Source of the DNA: Actinobacteria bacterium OK074
GTDB taxonomy: Bacteria; Actinomycetota; Actinomycetes; Streptomycetales; Streptomycetaceae
Reading direction: 5' to 3'
Length of the DNA: 64,000 nt
Assembly: GCA_001298575.1 (NCBI GenBank)
Contig: LJCV01000055.1
Span: 186,001-250,000 of the forward strand
Below the pieces are notes generated by a model. It worked only from the letters and a program-made list of their open reading frames with translations. It was not told where the DNA came from and did not search any database. Made by a program: the position numbers and the translations under genes. The first letter of the stretch is position 1. Each line of letters opens with the position of its first letter. Shown in pieces: positions 38,495 to 47,277 of this stretch.

Positions 38495-38567
38495 TGCCCC
38501 GCGGCGAGCCACCGCACGAACATCGGCAGAGAGGAACCCGAGAGCGGAGCAAGGGAGAGAACCTGCG

Positions 38568-40826
38568 ATGACAGCGACCGTGACAGCCGGAACGCACGCG
38601 TCCGAGGCGTGGCGCGGCTTCGCCGGCACGCCCTGGCGCGAGCACGTCGACGTACGCGACTTCATCCAGGCCAACTACACCCCGTACGACGGCGACGCGT
38701 CCTTCCTGACCGGCGCCACCGATCGCACGCGAGCCGTGTGGGAGAAGGTCAGTGCCCTGCTCCCGGAGGAAAGACGCAAGGGCGTCCTGGACGTCGACAC
38801 CGCGACCCCGTCGACGATCACCTCGCACGCGCCCGGTTACATCGACCGTGAGCGGGAGTTGATCGTCGGACTGCAGACCGACGCCCCGTTGAAGCGGGCG
38901 ATCATGCCGAACGGCGGCCTGAGAATGGTCGAGAACGGTCTGAGGGCGTACGGCTACGAGCCCGACCCCTTCGTCACCCGGGTCTTCGGCACCTACCGCA
39001 AGACCCACAACGACGGCGTCTTCGACGCCTACACCCCCGAGATGCGGGCGGCCCGCAGGGCCGGGATCATCACCGGCCTGCCGGACGCGTACGGCCGCGG
39101 CCGGATCATCGGCGACTACCGCCGCGTCGCGCTCTACGGCACCGCCCGGCTGGCCGAGGCCAAGCGCGCCGAACGCGCCCTGCTCGCCGACCTCGCCGCC
39201 ACGGCCGACGTCATCCGTGACCGCGAGGAACTCGCCGAACAGATACGGGCGTTGGACGAACTGGCCCGGATGGCGGCCACCTACGGCTGCGACGTCACCC
39301 GCCCCGCCGCCACCGCCCGGGAGGCCGTGCAGTGGCTCTACCTCGGCTACCTCGCGGCGGTGAAGGAGCAGAACGGCGCCGCGATGTCGCTCGGCCGTAC
39401 CTCCACCTTCCTCGACGTCTACCTCCAACGCGACCTGAACGAAGGCGTGTTGGACGAGTCCCGGGCCCAGGAGCTGATCGACGACTTCGTGATCAAGCTG
39501 CGGATCGTACGGTTCCTGCGCACCCCCGAGTACGACGCGCTGTTCTCCGGCGACCCGACCTGGGTGACGGAGTCCATCGGCGGCATGGGCGCCGACGGCC
39601 GGACCCTGGTCACCCGCACCTCCTTCCGCTTCCTGCAGACCCTGTACAACCTCGGCCCCGCCCCCGAACCCAACCTGACCGTCCTGTGGTCGTCCCGACT
39701 GCCGTCCGGTTTCAAGGAGTTCTGCGCCCAGGTCTCCATCGACACCAGCGCCGTCCAGTACGAGTCCGACGACCTGCTGCGCCCGCACACCGGGGACGAC
39801 ACCGCGATTGCCTGCTGCGTGTCGGCGATGGCGGTGGGCAGGCAGATGCAGTTCTTCGGGGCACGGGTCAACCTGGCCAAGGCCCTGCTCTACGCGGTCA
39901 ACGGTGGCCGGGACGAGATGACCGGCGAACAAGTCGCTCCCGCGGCACCCCGGTTGACCGGGGAGTACCTGGACCACGAGGAACTGTCGGCGGCGTACGA
40001 CCAGGTCCTGGACTGGCTGGCGCAGACGTACGTCGACGCGCTGAACGTCATCCACTACATGCACGACAAGTACGCCTACGAACGCCTGGAGATGGCCCTG
40101 CACGACCACCCGGTGCACCGCTTCATGGCCTGCGGCATCGCGGGTCTCTCGGTCGCCGCGGACAGCCTTTCCGCCGTCAAGTACGCGCGGGTGAAGGTGT
40201 TCCGGGACGCCACTGGGCTTGCCGTCGACTTCCGCACCGAGGGCGACTTCCCCGCGTACGGCAACAACGACGACCGCGCCGACAGCATCGCCGTCGGCCT
40301 GGTCGAGTCGTTCATGGCCAAGGTGCGCAGGCACCCCGCCTACCGGGACGCCGAGCACACCCAGTCCGTGCTGACGATCACCTCCAACGTCGTCTACGGC
40401 AAGCACACCGGCAACACCCCCGACGGCCGCCGCGCCGGACAGCCCTTCGCCCCCGGTGCCAACCCGATGAACGGCCGCGACCGGCACGGGGTGGCGGCCA
40501 GTGCGCTCTCGGTCGCCAAACTCCCGTACGAGCAGGCCCGCGACGGCATCTCGCTGACGACGACGATCACCCCCGAGGGGCTGGGACACGCGCCCGACGA
40601 ACGCGCCGGCCACCTGGTCGGCATCCTCGACGCCTACACGGCCGCCGGCGGCTTCCACATGAACGTCAACGTCCTGGACCGGTCCACCCTGGAGGATGCG
40701 ATGGAACACCCGGAGAAATACCCGGAGTTGACCATCAGGGTCTCCGGCTACGCCGTCAACTTCGTCCGCCTGACCCGCGAGCAGCAGCTCGACGTGATCA
40801 GCCGCACCTTCCACGGATCGCTGTGA
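38568..40826 (+). CDS. pflB: Pyruvate formate-lyase (formate C-acetyltransferase)
   Basis: Glycyl-radical enzyme of 752 residues splitting pyruvate + CoA into acetyl-CoA + formate. The catalytic cysteine pair (Cys416-Cys417 in IACCVSAM) and the radical Gly727 in RVSGYAVNF are present; length and spacing match E. coli PflB (C418/C419, G734). The radical is destroyed by oxygen, so the gene makes sense only in near-anoxic cells. It is followed immediately by its activase. The perfect operator palindrome upstream suggests induction by the DevR-like regulator. It would provide acetyl-CoA without NADH, complementing hydrogenase-based electron disposal. Confidence 0.96.
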   Translation: MTATVTAGTHASEAWRGFAGTPWREHVDVRDFIQANYTPYDGDASFLTGATDRTRAVWEKVSALLPEERRKGVLDVDTATPSTITSHAPGYIDRERELIVGLQTDAPLKRAIMPNGGLRMVENGLRAYGYEPDPFVTRVFGTYRKTHNDGVFDAYTPEMRAARRAGIITGLPDAYGRGRIIGDYRRVALYGTARLAEAKRAERALLADLAATADVIRDREELAEQIRALDELARMAATYGCDVTRPAATAREAVQWLYLGYLAAVKEQNGAAMSLGRTSTFLDVYLQRDLNEGVLDESRAQELIDDFVIKLRIVRFLRTPEYDALFSGDPTWVTESIGGMGADGRTLVTRTSFRFLQTLYNLGPAPEPNLTVLWSSRLPSGFKEFCAQVSIDTSAVQYESDDLLRPHTGDDTAIACCVSAMAVGRQMQFFGARVNLAKALLYAVNGGRDEMTGEQVAPAAPRLTGEYLDHEELSAAYDQVLDWLAQTYVDALNVIHYMHDKYAYERLEMALHDHPVHRFMACGIAGLSVAADSLSAVKYARVKVFRDATGLAVDFRTEGDFPAYGNNDDRADSIAVGLVESFMAKVRRHPAYRDAEHTQSVLTITSNVVYGKHTGNTPDGRRAGQPFAPGANPMNGRDRHGVAASALSVAKLPYEQARDGISLTTTITPEGLGHAPDERAGHLVGILDAYTAAGGFHMNVNVLDRSTLEDAMEHPEKYPELTIRVSGYAVNFVRLTREQQLDVISRTFHGSL

Positions 40827-40831
40827 GCGCG

Positions 40832-41563
40832 ATGACGACGACCGGCCGCATCCACTCCTGGGACCTGTCCACCGGAGTGGACGGTCCCGGCACCCGGTTC
40901 GTCCTCTTCGTCAGCGGCTGCCCGCTGCGCTGCCTGTACTGCGCCAACCCCGACACCTGGCACATGCGCGACGGACGGGAGGCCACCGTCGACGACGTGA
41001 TGACGGAGATCGAGAAGTACCGGGACTTCGTCACGGTGGCCGGGGGAGGGGTGACCGTGACCGGCGGCGAGCCACTGCTCCAGCCCGCCTTCACCGCCGG
41101 GATCCTGCGCCGCTGCAAGGAGTTGGGCCTGCACACCGCGCTCGACACCTCCGGTTTCCTCGGCGCCCGCGCCACCGACGAACTCCTCGCCGACACCGAC
41201 CTGGTGCTCCTGGACATCAAGTCCTTCGACATCACCACCTACCGCAAGCTGACCGGCGGCGAACTCGCCCCCACCCTCAATTTCGCCACCCGCCTCGACC
41301 GCCTCGGCGTCCCGATGCGGATTCGCTACGTACTGGTCCCCGGCTGGACCGACGATCCGGACTCGGTGGACGCCCTCGCCCGTTTCGTGGCGGGACTCGG
41401 CGCGGTCGAACGGGTCGATGTGCTGCCCTTCCACAAACTCGGTGCCGCGAAGTACGAAGCCCTGGGAATCCCCTTCCCGCTGCGCGACAGCCCGGTGCCC
41501 GACCTCGCCCGGATCGAGGGCGTCCGCGACCACTTCAACAGGCATGGGGTCCGGGCCTGTTGA
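40832..41563 (+). CDS. pflA: Pyruvate formate-lyase activating enzyme (radical SAM)
   Basis: 243 residues. It generates the glycyl radical on PflB using S-adenosylmethionine and a [4Fe-4S] cluster. The CX3CX2C motif lies in SGCPLRCLYC (Cys30, Cys34, Cys37, almost exactly the E. coli positions when the ATG at 40832 is used) and the glycine-rich SAM motif is TVTGGEPLLQ. A GTG at 40823 overlapping the pflB stop (GTGA) is an alternative start. Directly coupled to pflB. Confidence 0.95.
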   Translation: MTTTGRIHSWDLSTGVDGPGTRFVLFVSGCPLRCLYCANPDTWHMRDGREATVDDVMTEIEKYRDFVTVAGGGVTVTGGEPLLQPAFTAGILRRCKELGLHTALDTSGFLGARATDELLADTDLVLLDIKSFDITTYRKLTGGELAPTLNFATRLDRLGVPMRIRYVLVPGWTDDPDSVDALARFVAGLGAVERVDVLPFHKLGAAKYEALGIPFPLRDSPVPDLARIEGVRDHFNRHGVRAC

Positions 41564-41641
41564 CCGCCGGGCCACGACGCAGCCGTGGCTTCCGGCGAAA
41601 GTCCTGTGCGCGGGCCGTCGTCCGGATGGTGGGGTGGCGCG

Positions 41642-42298
41642 GTGAGCAACCACGACGAGACGGTGGCCGTGCGGCCGTTGACCCTGGCCTGGGTGTGCCG
41701 GTACCTGGAGGTCGGTGAACGGATCGTCGGAACCGAGGTGCTGCACGGCGGCAGCACCGCCGAAATGCGGCGGCTCCCGGGCTGGTCGCTGTCGATCCGG
41801 CCGCCGCGCAGTGCGCGTATCCGTCGCTCCTGATGACGCGTCTGGCGGGCCGGACGGTCCTGGACGACGTGGGACTGGCGGAGCGTGTCCCTCTGCCGGC
41901 GCGCCAACTCGTGGCGATCCACGCGGTGCGGCCCACCCAACAGCCCCGGAAATACGAGGCGTTGACGCCGGCCGACACCGTAGTGGTTCCGGGACTTCCA
42001 CCCCGGCAACGTGCCGTCCCCCGGCCCGGCAGGTGCCCGGATCACCGGCGTCGTCGACTGGGCGGCAGCCTCCTGGGGCCCGCGGTTCGTCGAGGCGTAC
42101 GAGGAGGCCGGCGGGGTGCTGGCGGCGACCGCGAACGAGCGGCTGTACTGGCAGGTCCGGGCCGCACTGGCGTTCTCCGAAGACGTGCGGTCGGCGGTGC
42201 GGACCTGGCGGGAGGCAGGAAGGGCGGAACGGACGACGCGAGCCGTCGAGGAACGGCTGGATGCCTACGTCACCGCCCTGATGGACGCGCTGGGCTGA
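41642..42298 (+). pseudogene. Aminoglycoside/macrolide phosphotransferase-like pseudogene
   Basis: Pieces of one APH-fold protein in three frames. The N-terminal part from the GTG at 41642 reads VAVRPLTLAWVCRYLEVGERIVGTEVLHGGSTAEMRR; a middle part from about 41833 reads LVAIHAVRPTQQPRKYEALTPADTVVVP. The C-terminal part from about 41984 has the catalytic-loop remnant DFHPGNV, then GARITGVVDWAAASWGPRFVEAY (metal-binding Asp in VVDW). The nucleotide-binding and central segments are largely deleted and there are at least two frameshifts. The last frame could still yield a ~95-residue fragment. Probably a dead kinase or resistance gene at the boundary between the low-oxygen island and the metabolite cluster. 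Confidence 0.75.
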
Positions 42299-42315
42299 GC
42301 CGAGGCGGCCGGGGC

Positions 42316-42341
42316 GCGGGCACGGCGGCGAGAGTGCCCGC
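42316..42341. terminator. Short hairpin after the phosphotransferase pseudogene
   Basis: GCGGGCAC (42316-42323) pairs with GTGCCCGC (42334-42341) around a 10-nt loop. The rest of 42299-42597 has no gene; a lone TAGGGGC heptamer (42519-42525) lies about 75 nt before the methyltransferase start. Confidence 0.45.
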
Positions 42342-42597
42342 CCGGGCTGCCGTACCCGGGGGCTCTGCGACGCCCCCGAATTCGAACGGCGATATCACTC
42401 GCCGTTACGGCTCCCCGTGATCGCCGCCGCGGCCCGGAATTGGCGGGCGGCTCATTGACCCGCCATTTTCCCGCGCACGGTTCCGTCGACCGGCCGGGCA
42501 GGCAACACCGATGTTCGTTAGGGGCACCGATGTGCCTTCTTACGTGCACCGGCCGGAGCCGAGACGATACCGGGCAGAGGCGGAAAGGACGAGTTAT

Positions 42598-43431
42598 ATG
42601 GCCATGGCTGAGACGAGCGGTCCCAACCCTGTAGAAGTGGGGGCCATGTACGACCAGTTCGACACAATGGACGTGTTGCATTTCGGATACTGGGAGGACG
42701 AGGACGACCAGACCCCCGTCGCGGAGGCCGCGGACAGGCTCACCGATCTGGTGAGTGGGCGGGTCGGTGCCGCCGCGGGCAAGCGGCTGATAGACGTCGG
42801 CTGCGGCATAGGCACCCCGGCGCTGCGGGTGGCGAGCCGCACCGGCGCCGAGGTCGTGGGCATCACCGTCAGCGGCAAGCAGGTCGAGCGGGCGACGAAG
42901 TCGGCCGAGGCGGAGGGCCTGACCGGGCAGGTGCGGTTCGAACTCGCGGACGCGATGCACATGCCGTTCCCGGACGGCTCGTTCGACTCGGCGTACGCCC
43001 TGGAGTCCATCATCCACATGGACCGCGAGACCGCGCTCAGGGAGATCGCCCGGGTGATCCGGCCCGGCGGCCGGATCGTACTGACCGACGTGTACGACCG
43101 GATCCCCGCGCCCGAGGGGCAGCCCTCGCTGATGCACTTCCTGGCTCAGGCGTGGATGATGAGCCCGCTGATCGGCCGGGACGACTACCCGGCCCTCGCC
43201 GAGGCGACCGGGCTGCGGCTGGTCGAGGCCACCGACATCAGCGAGCAGGTCCTGTGGCGGACGCTGCGGATGATCGCCCAGCAGATGCGGACCGAACAGC
43301 CCGTCCTCGTCCCGGACCAGATCGTGGAGCAGATCGACGCCGGGCACGCGGGAGCCGTGCCCGACCTGCCGGGCATGCTGGAGAACGCGCAGGAACTGGG
43401 CTGTCTGCTGGTGGTCCTGGAACGCGACTGA
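42598..43431 (+). CDS. Class I SAM-dependent methyltransferase
   Basis: 277 residues. The Rossmann SAM motif I is LIDVGCGIGTPALRVA (about 61-76), and ELADAMHMPFPDGSFDSAYALESIIHM follows, as in the UbiE/sterol or polyketide O-/C-methyltransferase group that includes the rifamycin 27-O-methyltransferase. A small-molecule substrate is likely; its identity cannot be read from sequence. The ATG at 42598 is preceded by AAAGGA; an in-frame ATG two codons later is possible. First gene of the right-hand metabolite cluster. Confidence 0.88.
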   Translation: MAMAETSGPNPVEVGAMYDQFDTMDVLHFGYWEDEDDQTPVAEAADRLTDLVSGRVGAAAGKRLIDVGCGIGTPALRVASRTGAEVVGITVSGKQVERATKSAEAEGLTGQVRFELADAMHMPFPDGSFDSAYALESIIHMDRETALREIARVIRPGGRIVLTDVYDRIPAPEGQPSLMHFLAQAWMMSPLIGRDDYPALAEATGLRLVEATDISEQVLWRTLRMIAQQMRTEQPVLVPDQIVEQIDAGHAGAVPDLPGMLENAQELGCLLVVLERD

Positions 43432-43457
43432 GCCGATGCCGTTGCGCCGGGTTCGGC

Positions 43458-43499
43458 GAAGGGCCGGCCGACGGGGAACCTCCCGTCGGCCGGCCCTTC
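43458..43499. terminator. Bidirectional terminator hairpin, 18-bp stem
   Basis: A perfect stem, 43458-43475 with 43482-43499, and a 6-nt loop, between convergent genes ending at 43431 and 43531. Confidence 0.9.
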
Positions 43500-43530
43500 A
43501 CCGTATGTCTGCCGGCGCGGTCGGCGCCCG

Positions 43531-44058
43531 TCAGTGCGGAAGCACCGTCGTCGTCGCGACGACCGCCTCGGACTCGGGCAGGCAGTCGAGCGTCGTGTCC
43601 ATCCACGTCGTGATGACGATCTCGCCGGGAGTGAAGGTGTAGACCCCGGGGGCCGAGGCGGTCAGGGAGGCCGTGCCGCCGTCCTGGAGCACCTGCTCGC
43701 CGATCGGGACCGCGTCCTCGTTGGTCAGCCCGGTCGCCGTCACGCTGGTGGTGACGGGGCCGCCGACGCCGATGGCCAGGGTGCCGACGACTCCGCCCGC
43801 GGGCACGTCCACCTTCGTCGGGTCGACCGACTCGATCGCGGCCTTCAGCTTGATGGTCCGGCCCTCGAACACCTTCTTGGGTGCCTTGACGAAAACCGTG
43901 AAATCCGCTTCACCAGCGGGATAAGGCGGCTCGGTGCAGGAGTACGTAATCGTCACGCCCTCGGACGATGCGAAAGCGGGGGTTGCCGCGGCGGGAAGGG
44001 AAACCGCCGCGGCGGTCGCGCCGACAGCGATCGTGGCGCGGATCCGACTTCTGTTCAC
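43531..44058 (-). CDS. Small exported beta-rich protein, unknown function (paralogue of 53057-53482)
   Basis: 175 residues with a clear Sec signal peptide (MNRSRIRATIAVGATAAAVS…, cleavage likely after PAFA near residue 30). The mature part is rich in Thr/Val/Gly and beta-type alternation, with two cysteines (SCTEPP and LDCLPE) that could form one disulfide. It ends with YTFTPGEIVITT then TTLDC. The same domain, with the matching motif YTFAPGEIAVTT, is found without signal peptide at 53057-53482. GTG start after AGAGGAA. A TAGGGG direct repeat on the same strand lies 65-82 nt upstream. No family recognised with confidence. Confidence 0.75.
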   Translation of the reverse strand: MNRSRIRATIAVGATAAAVSLPAAATPAFASSEGVTITYSCTEPPYPAGEADFTVFVKAPKKVFEGRTIKLKAAIESVDPTKVDVPAGGVVGTLAIGVGGPVTTSVTATGLTNEDAVPIGEQVLQDGGTASLTASAPGVYTFTPGEIVITTWMDTTLDCLPESEAVVATTTVLPH

Positions 44059-44122
44059 GCTGAGTTCCTCTGATCAAAGGATTGGGCATCGCAGAAGGTA
44101 TCGGTGGAGCCCGTGATGCAGT

Positions 44123-44140
44123 ACCCCTACCCTGCCCCTA
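44123..44140 (-). promoter_or_regulatory. SARP-like direct repeat upstream of the exported small protein
   Basis: On the minus strand: TAGGGGC (44140-44134), 4 nt, TAGGGGT (44129-44123), an 11-bp period. It lies 65-82 nt upstream of the GTG at 44058, in the orientation of that gene. Confidence 0.5.
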
Positions 44141-44143
44141 CCT

Positions 44144-44202
44144 CCGGAATTCCGGATTCCGTTCGACCGGAATTCCGGGTTCCTTTCGAAAGGAACCCGG
44201 AA
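44144..44202. terminator. Nested palindromes at the 3' end of the Trm112-methyltransferase unit
   Basis: A 30-bp perfect palindrome at 44173-44202 (core TTTCGAAA) follows two copies of the 12-bp palindrome CCGGAATTCCGG at 44144-44155 and 44167-44178. It lies directly downstream of the minus-strand methyltransferase (stop 44216) and upstream of the exported protein promoter. A terminator role is likely for the long palindrome; the repeated 12-mer may be an operator. Confidence 0.6.
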
Positions 44203-44215
44203 CAATCTCCGGAAC

Positions 44216-45670
44216 TCATTTCTCCCGTACGGCAGTGAGGAACAGGAAACTCGCCGGACAGGATTGTTCGCGTACGGACATACCGGCGCTCTCCAGCCAG
44301 CCGCGGACCGCCGCGAGGCCGGGTACCGAGACGCCGGGATGGACCCGGTTCTGGAAGTGGTGGACCACCGGGTCCGCGGTCGGCCTGAAGGTGAACAGGG
44401 TGAACGTGCCGCCCGGGCGCAGGCAGCGCCCCACCTCGCTGATCGCCTTCGCCGGGTCGGGGATCGCCTGGAGGGCGTTCCAGCAGTTGACCGCCCCCAG
44501 CGTCGCGTCCGCGAACGGCAGGCCGTGCGCGGACGCCCGCACCGCCAGGACGTCCGGGAGCGCCTGGTGGAGCCGGCCCAGCATCGAGGACGACAGGTCG
44601 ACGGCGATGACCCGCTCCGGGCCCACCGCGCGTGCCAGGGTGCCGGTCCAGCGGCCCGCGCCCGCCGCGAGGTCGAGCACCGGGCCGGCCACCGGCCGTA
44701 CCCGCTCCCGAAGGTAGCGGTCCTCGTCCGCCACGGTGACGGCACCGTTCCAGTTGCCGCCCATGATCCGCAGGAACGCCGGCCGCAGTGCCGCCTCGTA
44801 GCGGGGCGGGACGTTGCGTTTGCCCGCCTCCGAGTCGTCCCCGACCCCGGCGCTGAGGTCCACGATCCCGTCCGCCACCGGGTGCGCCGACCCGCAGCCG
44901 GCGCAGACCGCGGTGTCGGCGGCGAAGACGAGGGGGCTCCGGCAGCCGGGACAGCGCAGCACCGCGCGGTGGTGTTCGGGCACACCGCCGTCCGTCGGCT
45001 TCCGTGCCGAGAGTGCCGCGTCCCCGTACGTCGGCGCGGGTTCGACGAGGGGGCCGTGCTCGACGGCCCACAGCGCCTTGGCGCCCGAATAGGCCAGCAG
45101 GGACCGGGTGTCGTACTCCCACAGGGCGGTGAACCGCTCCGGGGGCAGCGCACCGATCCACTGCCGGTCGACCGCGCGCTCCGCCTCGTCCAGTTGCCAG
45201 AGCGCCGGTGACGGCCAGACCCGGCCGAGGGTCGGATCATCCGGATCGGGCAGGCGCAGACTGCGGTCGAGCCGGGCCAGGTCGAGTGGTAAAGGCAGGC
45301 CGGTCAGGGCCCGTAGGATCCGATCCCGGTCGGCGGGGAAGTGGCCGAGCAGGTAGAGCAGCGCGAACAGCAGCGGTTCGTCGTCCCCCGCCGTCGCGGC
45401 GAGGGCAAGATACCGGTCGAGTCCGGCCCGTACGGCGGGCAGCGGGCCGGGAGCGCCGTCGGGCAGGGCGGTCTCGGCCAACAGGCCCAGGACGAAGGCC
45501 ACATGGGGCCGCCGGGCGCGGTCCACCGTGTCCAGCGACGCGACCAGTTCCGGTGCCGCGCGTACACCGGCCGGGGTCACCCCGTCGGGGTGCCACAGCT
45601 CGGCGATCAACTTCCGGTAGTAGGCGTTGAGTTCGGTTCGGTCCGGGCTGCTCTCGACGTCCTGTGACAA
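44216..45670 (-). CDS. SAM-dependent methyltransferase with Trm112-like zinc motif
   Basis: 484 residues. An N-terminal ~230-residue helical domain of unknown function is followed by a Trm112-like zinc ribbon (LRCPGCRSPLVF and VCAGCGSAHPVADGIVDL, about 245-290) and a C-terminal methyltransferase domain with motif I VLDLAAGAGRWTGTLA and NCWNALQAIPDPAKAISEVGRCLRPGG. The Trm112 + methyltransferase pair is common in actinobacterial clusters (small-molecule methylation). The start is probably the TTG at 45670, 8 nt after GAGGAGGG; a GTG at 45706 overlapping the ferredoxin stop (GTGA) is an alternative without a ribosome site. Last gene of the NmrA-P450-ferredoxin-methyltransferase unit. Confidence 0.8.
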   Translation of the reverse strand: MSQDVESSPDRTELNAYYRKLIAELWHPDGVTPAGVRAAPELVASLDTVDRARRPHVAFVLGLLAETALPDGAPGPLPAVRAGLDRYLALAATAGDDEPLLFALLYLLGHFPADRDRILRALTGLPLPLDLARLDRSLRLPDPDDPTLGRVWPSPALWQLDEAERAVDRQWIGALPPERFTALWEYDTRSLLAYSGAKALWAVEHGPLVEPAPTYGDAALSARKPTDGGVPEHHRAVLRCPGCRSPLVFAADTAVCAGCGSAHPVADGIVDLSAGVGDDSEAGKRNVPPRYEAALRPAFLRIMGGNWNGAVTVADEDRYLRERVRPVAGPVLDLAAGAGRWTGTLARAVGPERVIAVDLSSSMLGRLHQALPDVLAVRASAHGLPFADATLGAVNCWNALQAIPDPAKAISEVGRCLRPGGTFTLFTFRPTADPVVHHFQNRVHPGVSVPGLAAVRGWLESAGMSVREQSCPASFLFLTAVREK

Positions 45671-45702
45671 GAGAGGTGCCCTCCTCGGGAGTTGGCGGGC
45701 GG

Positions 45703-45972
45703 TCACGAATGCGGTGCGGTGGGTGAGCCGGACGACAGCGCCCCCGGTCCAAGGCCGAGGGCGCGGCCCGGACACCGGTCCACCGCTTCCCGCACCGTCG
45801 CCACCAGGTCGGCGGCGGGCCGCGGTTCGAGCACGATCACCTGGCCGTCGTCCCCCTGGTCGAACACCCGGGGCGCGGTCAGGACACACTGTCCCGCCCC
45901 GACACAGCGGGCGGGGTCGGCGGTGAGCAGTGCGGGGGACAGGGACGACTCCTCGGTCGCGGCCGTCACCAT
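45703..45972 (-). CDS. [3Fe-4S] ferredoxin, P450 partner
   Basis: 89 residues. Cluster ligands are in ARCVGAGQCVLTAPRVF (CX5C) and the distal VDRCPGRAL, the pattern of the short ferredoxins encoded next to actinobacterial P450s. The ATG at 45972 overlaps the P450 stop by 7 nt (a GTG at 45969 is possible). It supplies electrons to the adjacent P450. The C-terminal tail is a little longer than usual. Confidence 0.9.
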   Translation of the reverse strand: MVTAATEESSLSPALLTADPARCVGAGQCVLTAPRVFDQGDDGQVIVLEPRPAADLVATVREAVDRCPGRALGLGPGALSSGSPTAPHS

Positions 45973-47228
45973 GTCACCGGGACCTCGAAGATCCCGTACG
46001 CGTCCGAGTGCTCCTTGAACGGCAGATCCCCCACCGGCACCGCGAGCCGCAGACCGGGGAGCCGGGTGACCAGGGTGGACAGGGTGGACAGCACGACCTC
46101 CAGTTCCAGCCGGGCCAGGTTCTGCCCCAGGCACTGGTGGACGCCGTAGGCGAAGGAGACATGGGCGCGGTCGGGACGCCGGAGGTCCGGCCGGTCGGTG
46201 TTCGCGAACACCGCGTTGTCCCGGTTGGCCGAGCCGAGCGCCAGGATCACCCCGTCACCGCGGCCGATACGGGTGCCGTCGACCTCGATGTCCCGCAGGG
46301 CGACCCGGTAGACGGTGTCCAGGACCGTGAAGCAGTGCAGCAGTTCCTCGACGGCCTGCGGAGCGAGGCCCGGGTCCGCGGTGAGGGCGGCCGGCTGCTG
46401 CGGGTGTTCGAACAGGCCCACGACACCCAGTGAGACGACGTTGGCGGTGGTCTCGTGCCCGGCGAGGTGGAGCAGCATGGCCACGCCGACCAGGGCGTCG
46501 TGGTCGAACACCCCGGTCTCGCGGTTCCTGACGGTCAACCGGCCCAGTACGTCGTCGCCCGGGTCGGCCTCCTTGGCCGTGATCAACTCGCTGAAGTGGT
46601 CCTGCGGTTCCGCCGCGGCGGTGCCGCGCCGGGCCGGGGTGCTCGCCCGGTCGAGGATCGTTCTGGCCCGGCGCTGGAACAGGGCCCGGTCCGCGTACGG
46701 CACCCCGAGCACCTCGCAGAGCACGAGCGAGGGCACCGGCAGGGCCGGCGCCTCGACGAGGTCGACCGGGCGCGGGTCTGCCGCCATCGTGTCGATCGCG
46801 TCGTCGGCGATCCGCTGGACCCGCGACCGCATGGCGCGCGCCCGCCGGACGGTGAACTCGGAGATGAGCGTCTTGCGGGCGGCGGTGTGCCGCGGCGGGT
46901 CCGGGCCGAGCAGGGCCTCGCTGACCCGGTCGAGTTCCCGTTTCATGTCCGGCGGCAGGGCGACCGGCATGGGGAAGCCCGGATTCGTCCGGTCGGAGCT
47001 GAGGCCCGGTTCGACCAGCAGCCGTCTGACCAGGCGGTAACTGGTGACCAGCCAGTTCTCCTGGCCGCTGGGCGTGCCCACTTCGGTGACCGGCGTGCGC
47101 ATCCGCAGTTTGGCGTATTTCTCCGCGGGGTCGAAGGGGCAGCTCCTGGCCATCGGGAACAGGGGCAGTTCGGGGGCGGGGCGTCCCGCGGGCTCCTCGC
47201 CCGCGGGAAGGACGGCGTTTTCGGACAC
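45966..47228 (-). CDS. Cytochrome P450 (CYP105-like)
   Basis: 420 residues. I-helix oxygen-activation motif AGHETTAN (about 250-257); heme loop FAYGVHQCLGQNLA with the axial Cys366. The K-helix motif, normally ExxR, reads EELLH (Glu295…His298), a rare replacement of the near-invariant Arg. The N-terminus FPMARSCPFDP is CYP105-like. The start is a GTG with a weak ribosome site; the upstream NmrA gene ends 49 nt before. Expected to hydroxylate or cross-link a cluster product with the ferredoxin encoded downstream. Confidence 0.93.
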   Translation of the reverse strand: MSENAVLPAGEEPAGRPAPELPLFPMARSCPFDPAEKYAKLRMRTPVTEVGTPSGQENWLVTSYRLVRRLLVEPGLSSDRTNPGFPMPVALPPDMKRELDRVSEALLGPDPPRHTAARKTLISEFTVRRARAMRSRVQRIADDAIDTMAADPRPVDLVEAPALPVPSLVLCEVLGVPYADRALFQRRARTILDRASTPARRGTAAAEPQDHFSELITAKEADPGDDVLGRLTVRNRETGVFDHDALVGVAMLLHLAGHETTANVVSLGVVGLFEHPQQPAALTADPGLAPQAVEELLHCFTVLDTVYRVALRDIEVDGTRIGRGDGVILALGSANRDNAVFANTDRPDLRRPDRAHVSFAYGVHQCLGQNLARLELEVVLSTLSTLVTRLPGLRLAVPVGDLPFKEHSDAYGIFEVPVTW

Positions 47229-47277
47229 GGGGGGGATCCAACTCCGTAGAAGGGGGGAGGGAGTCGAACCGCCGAGA

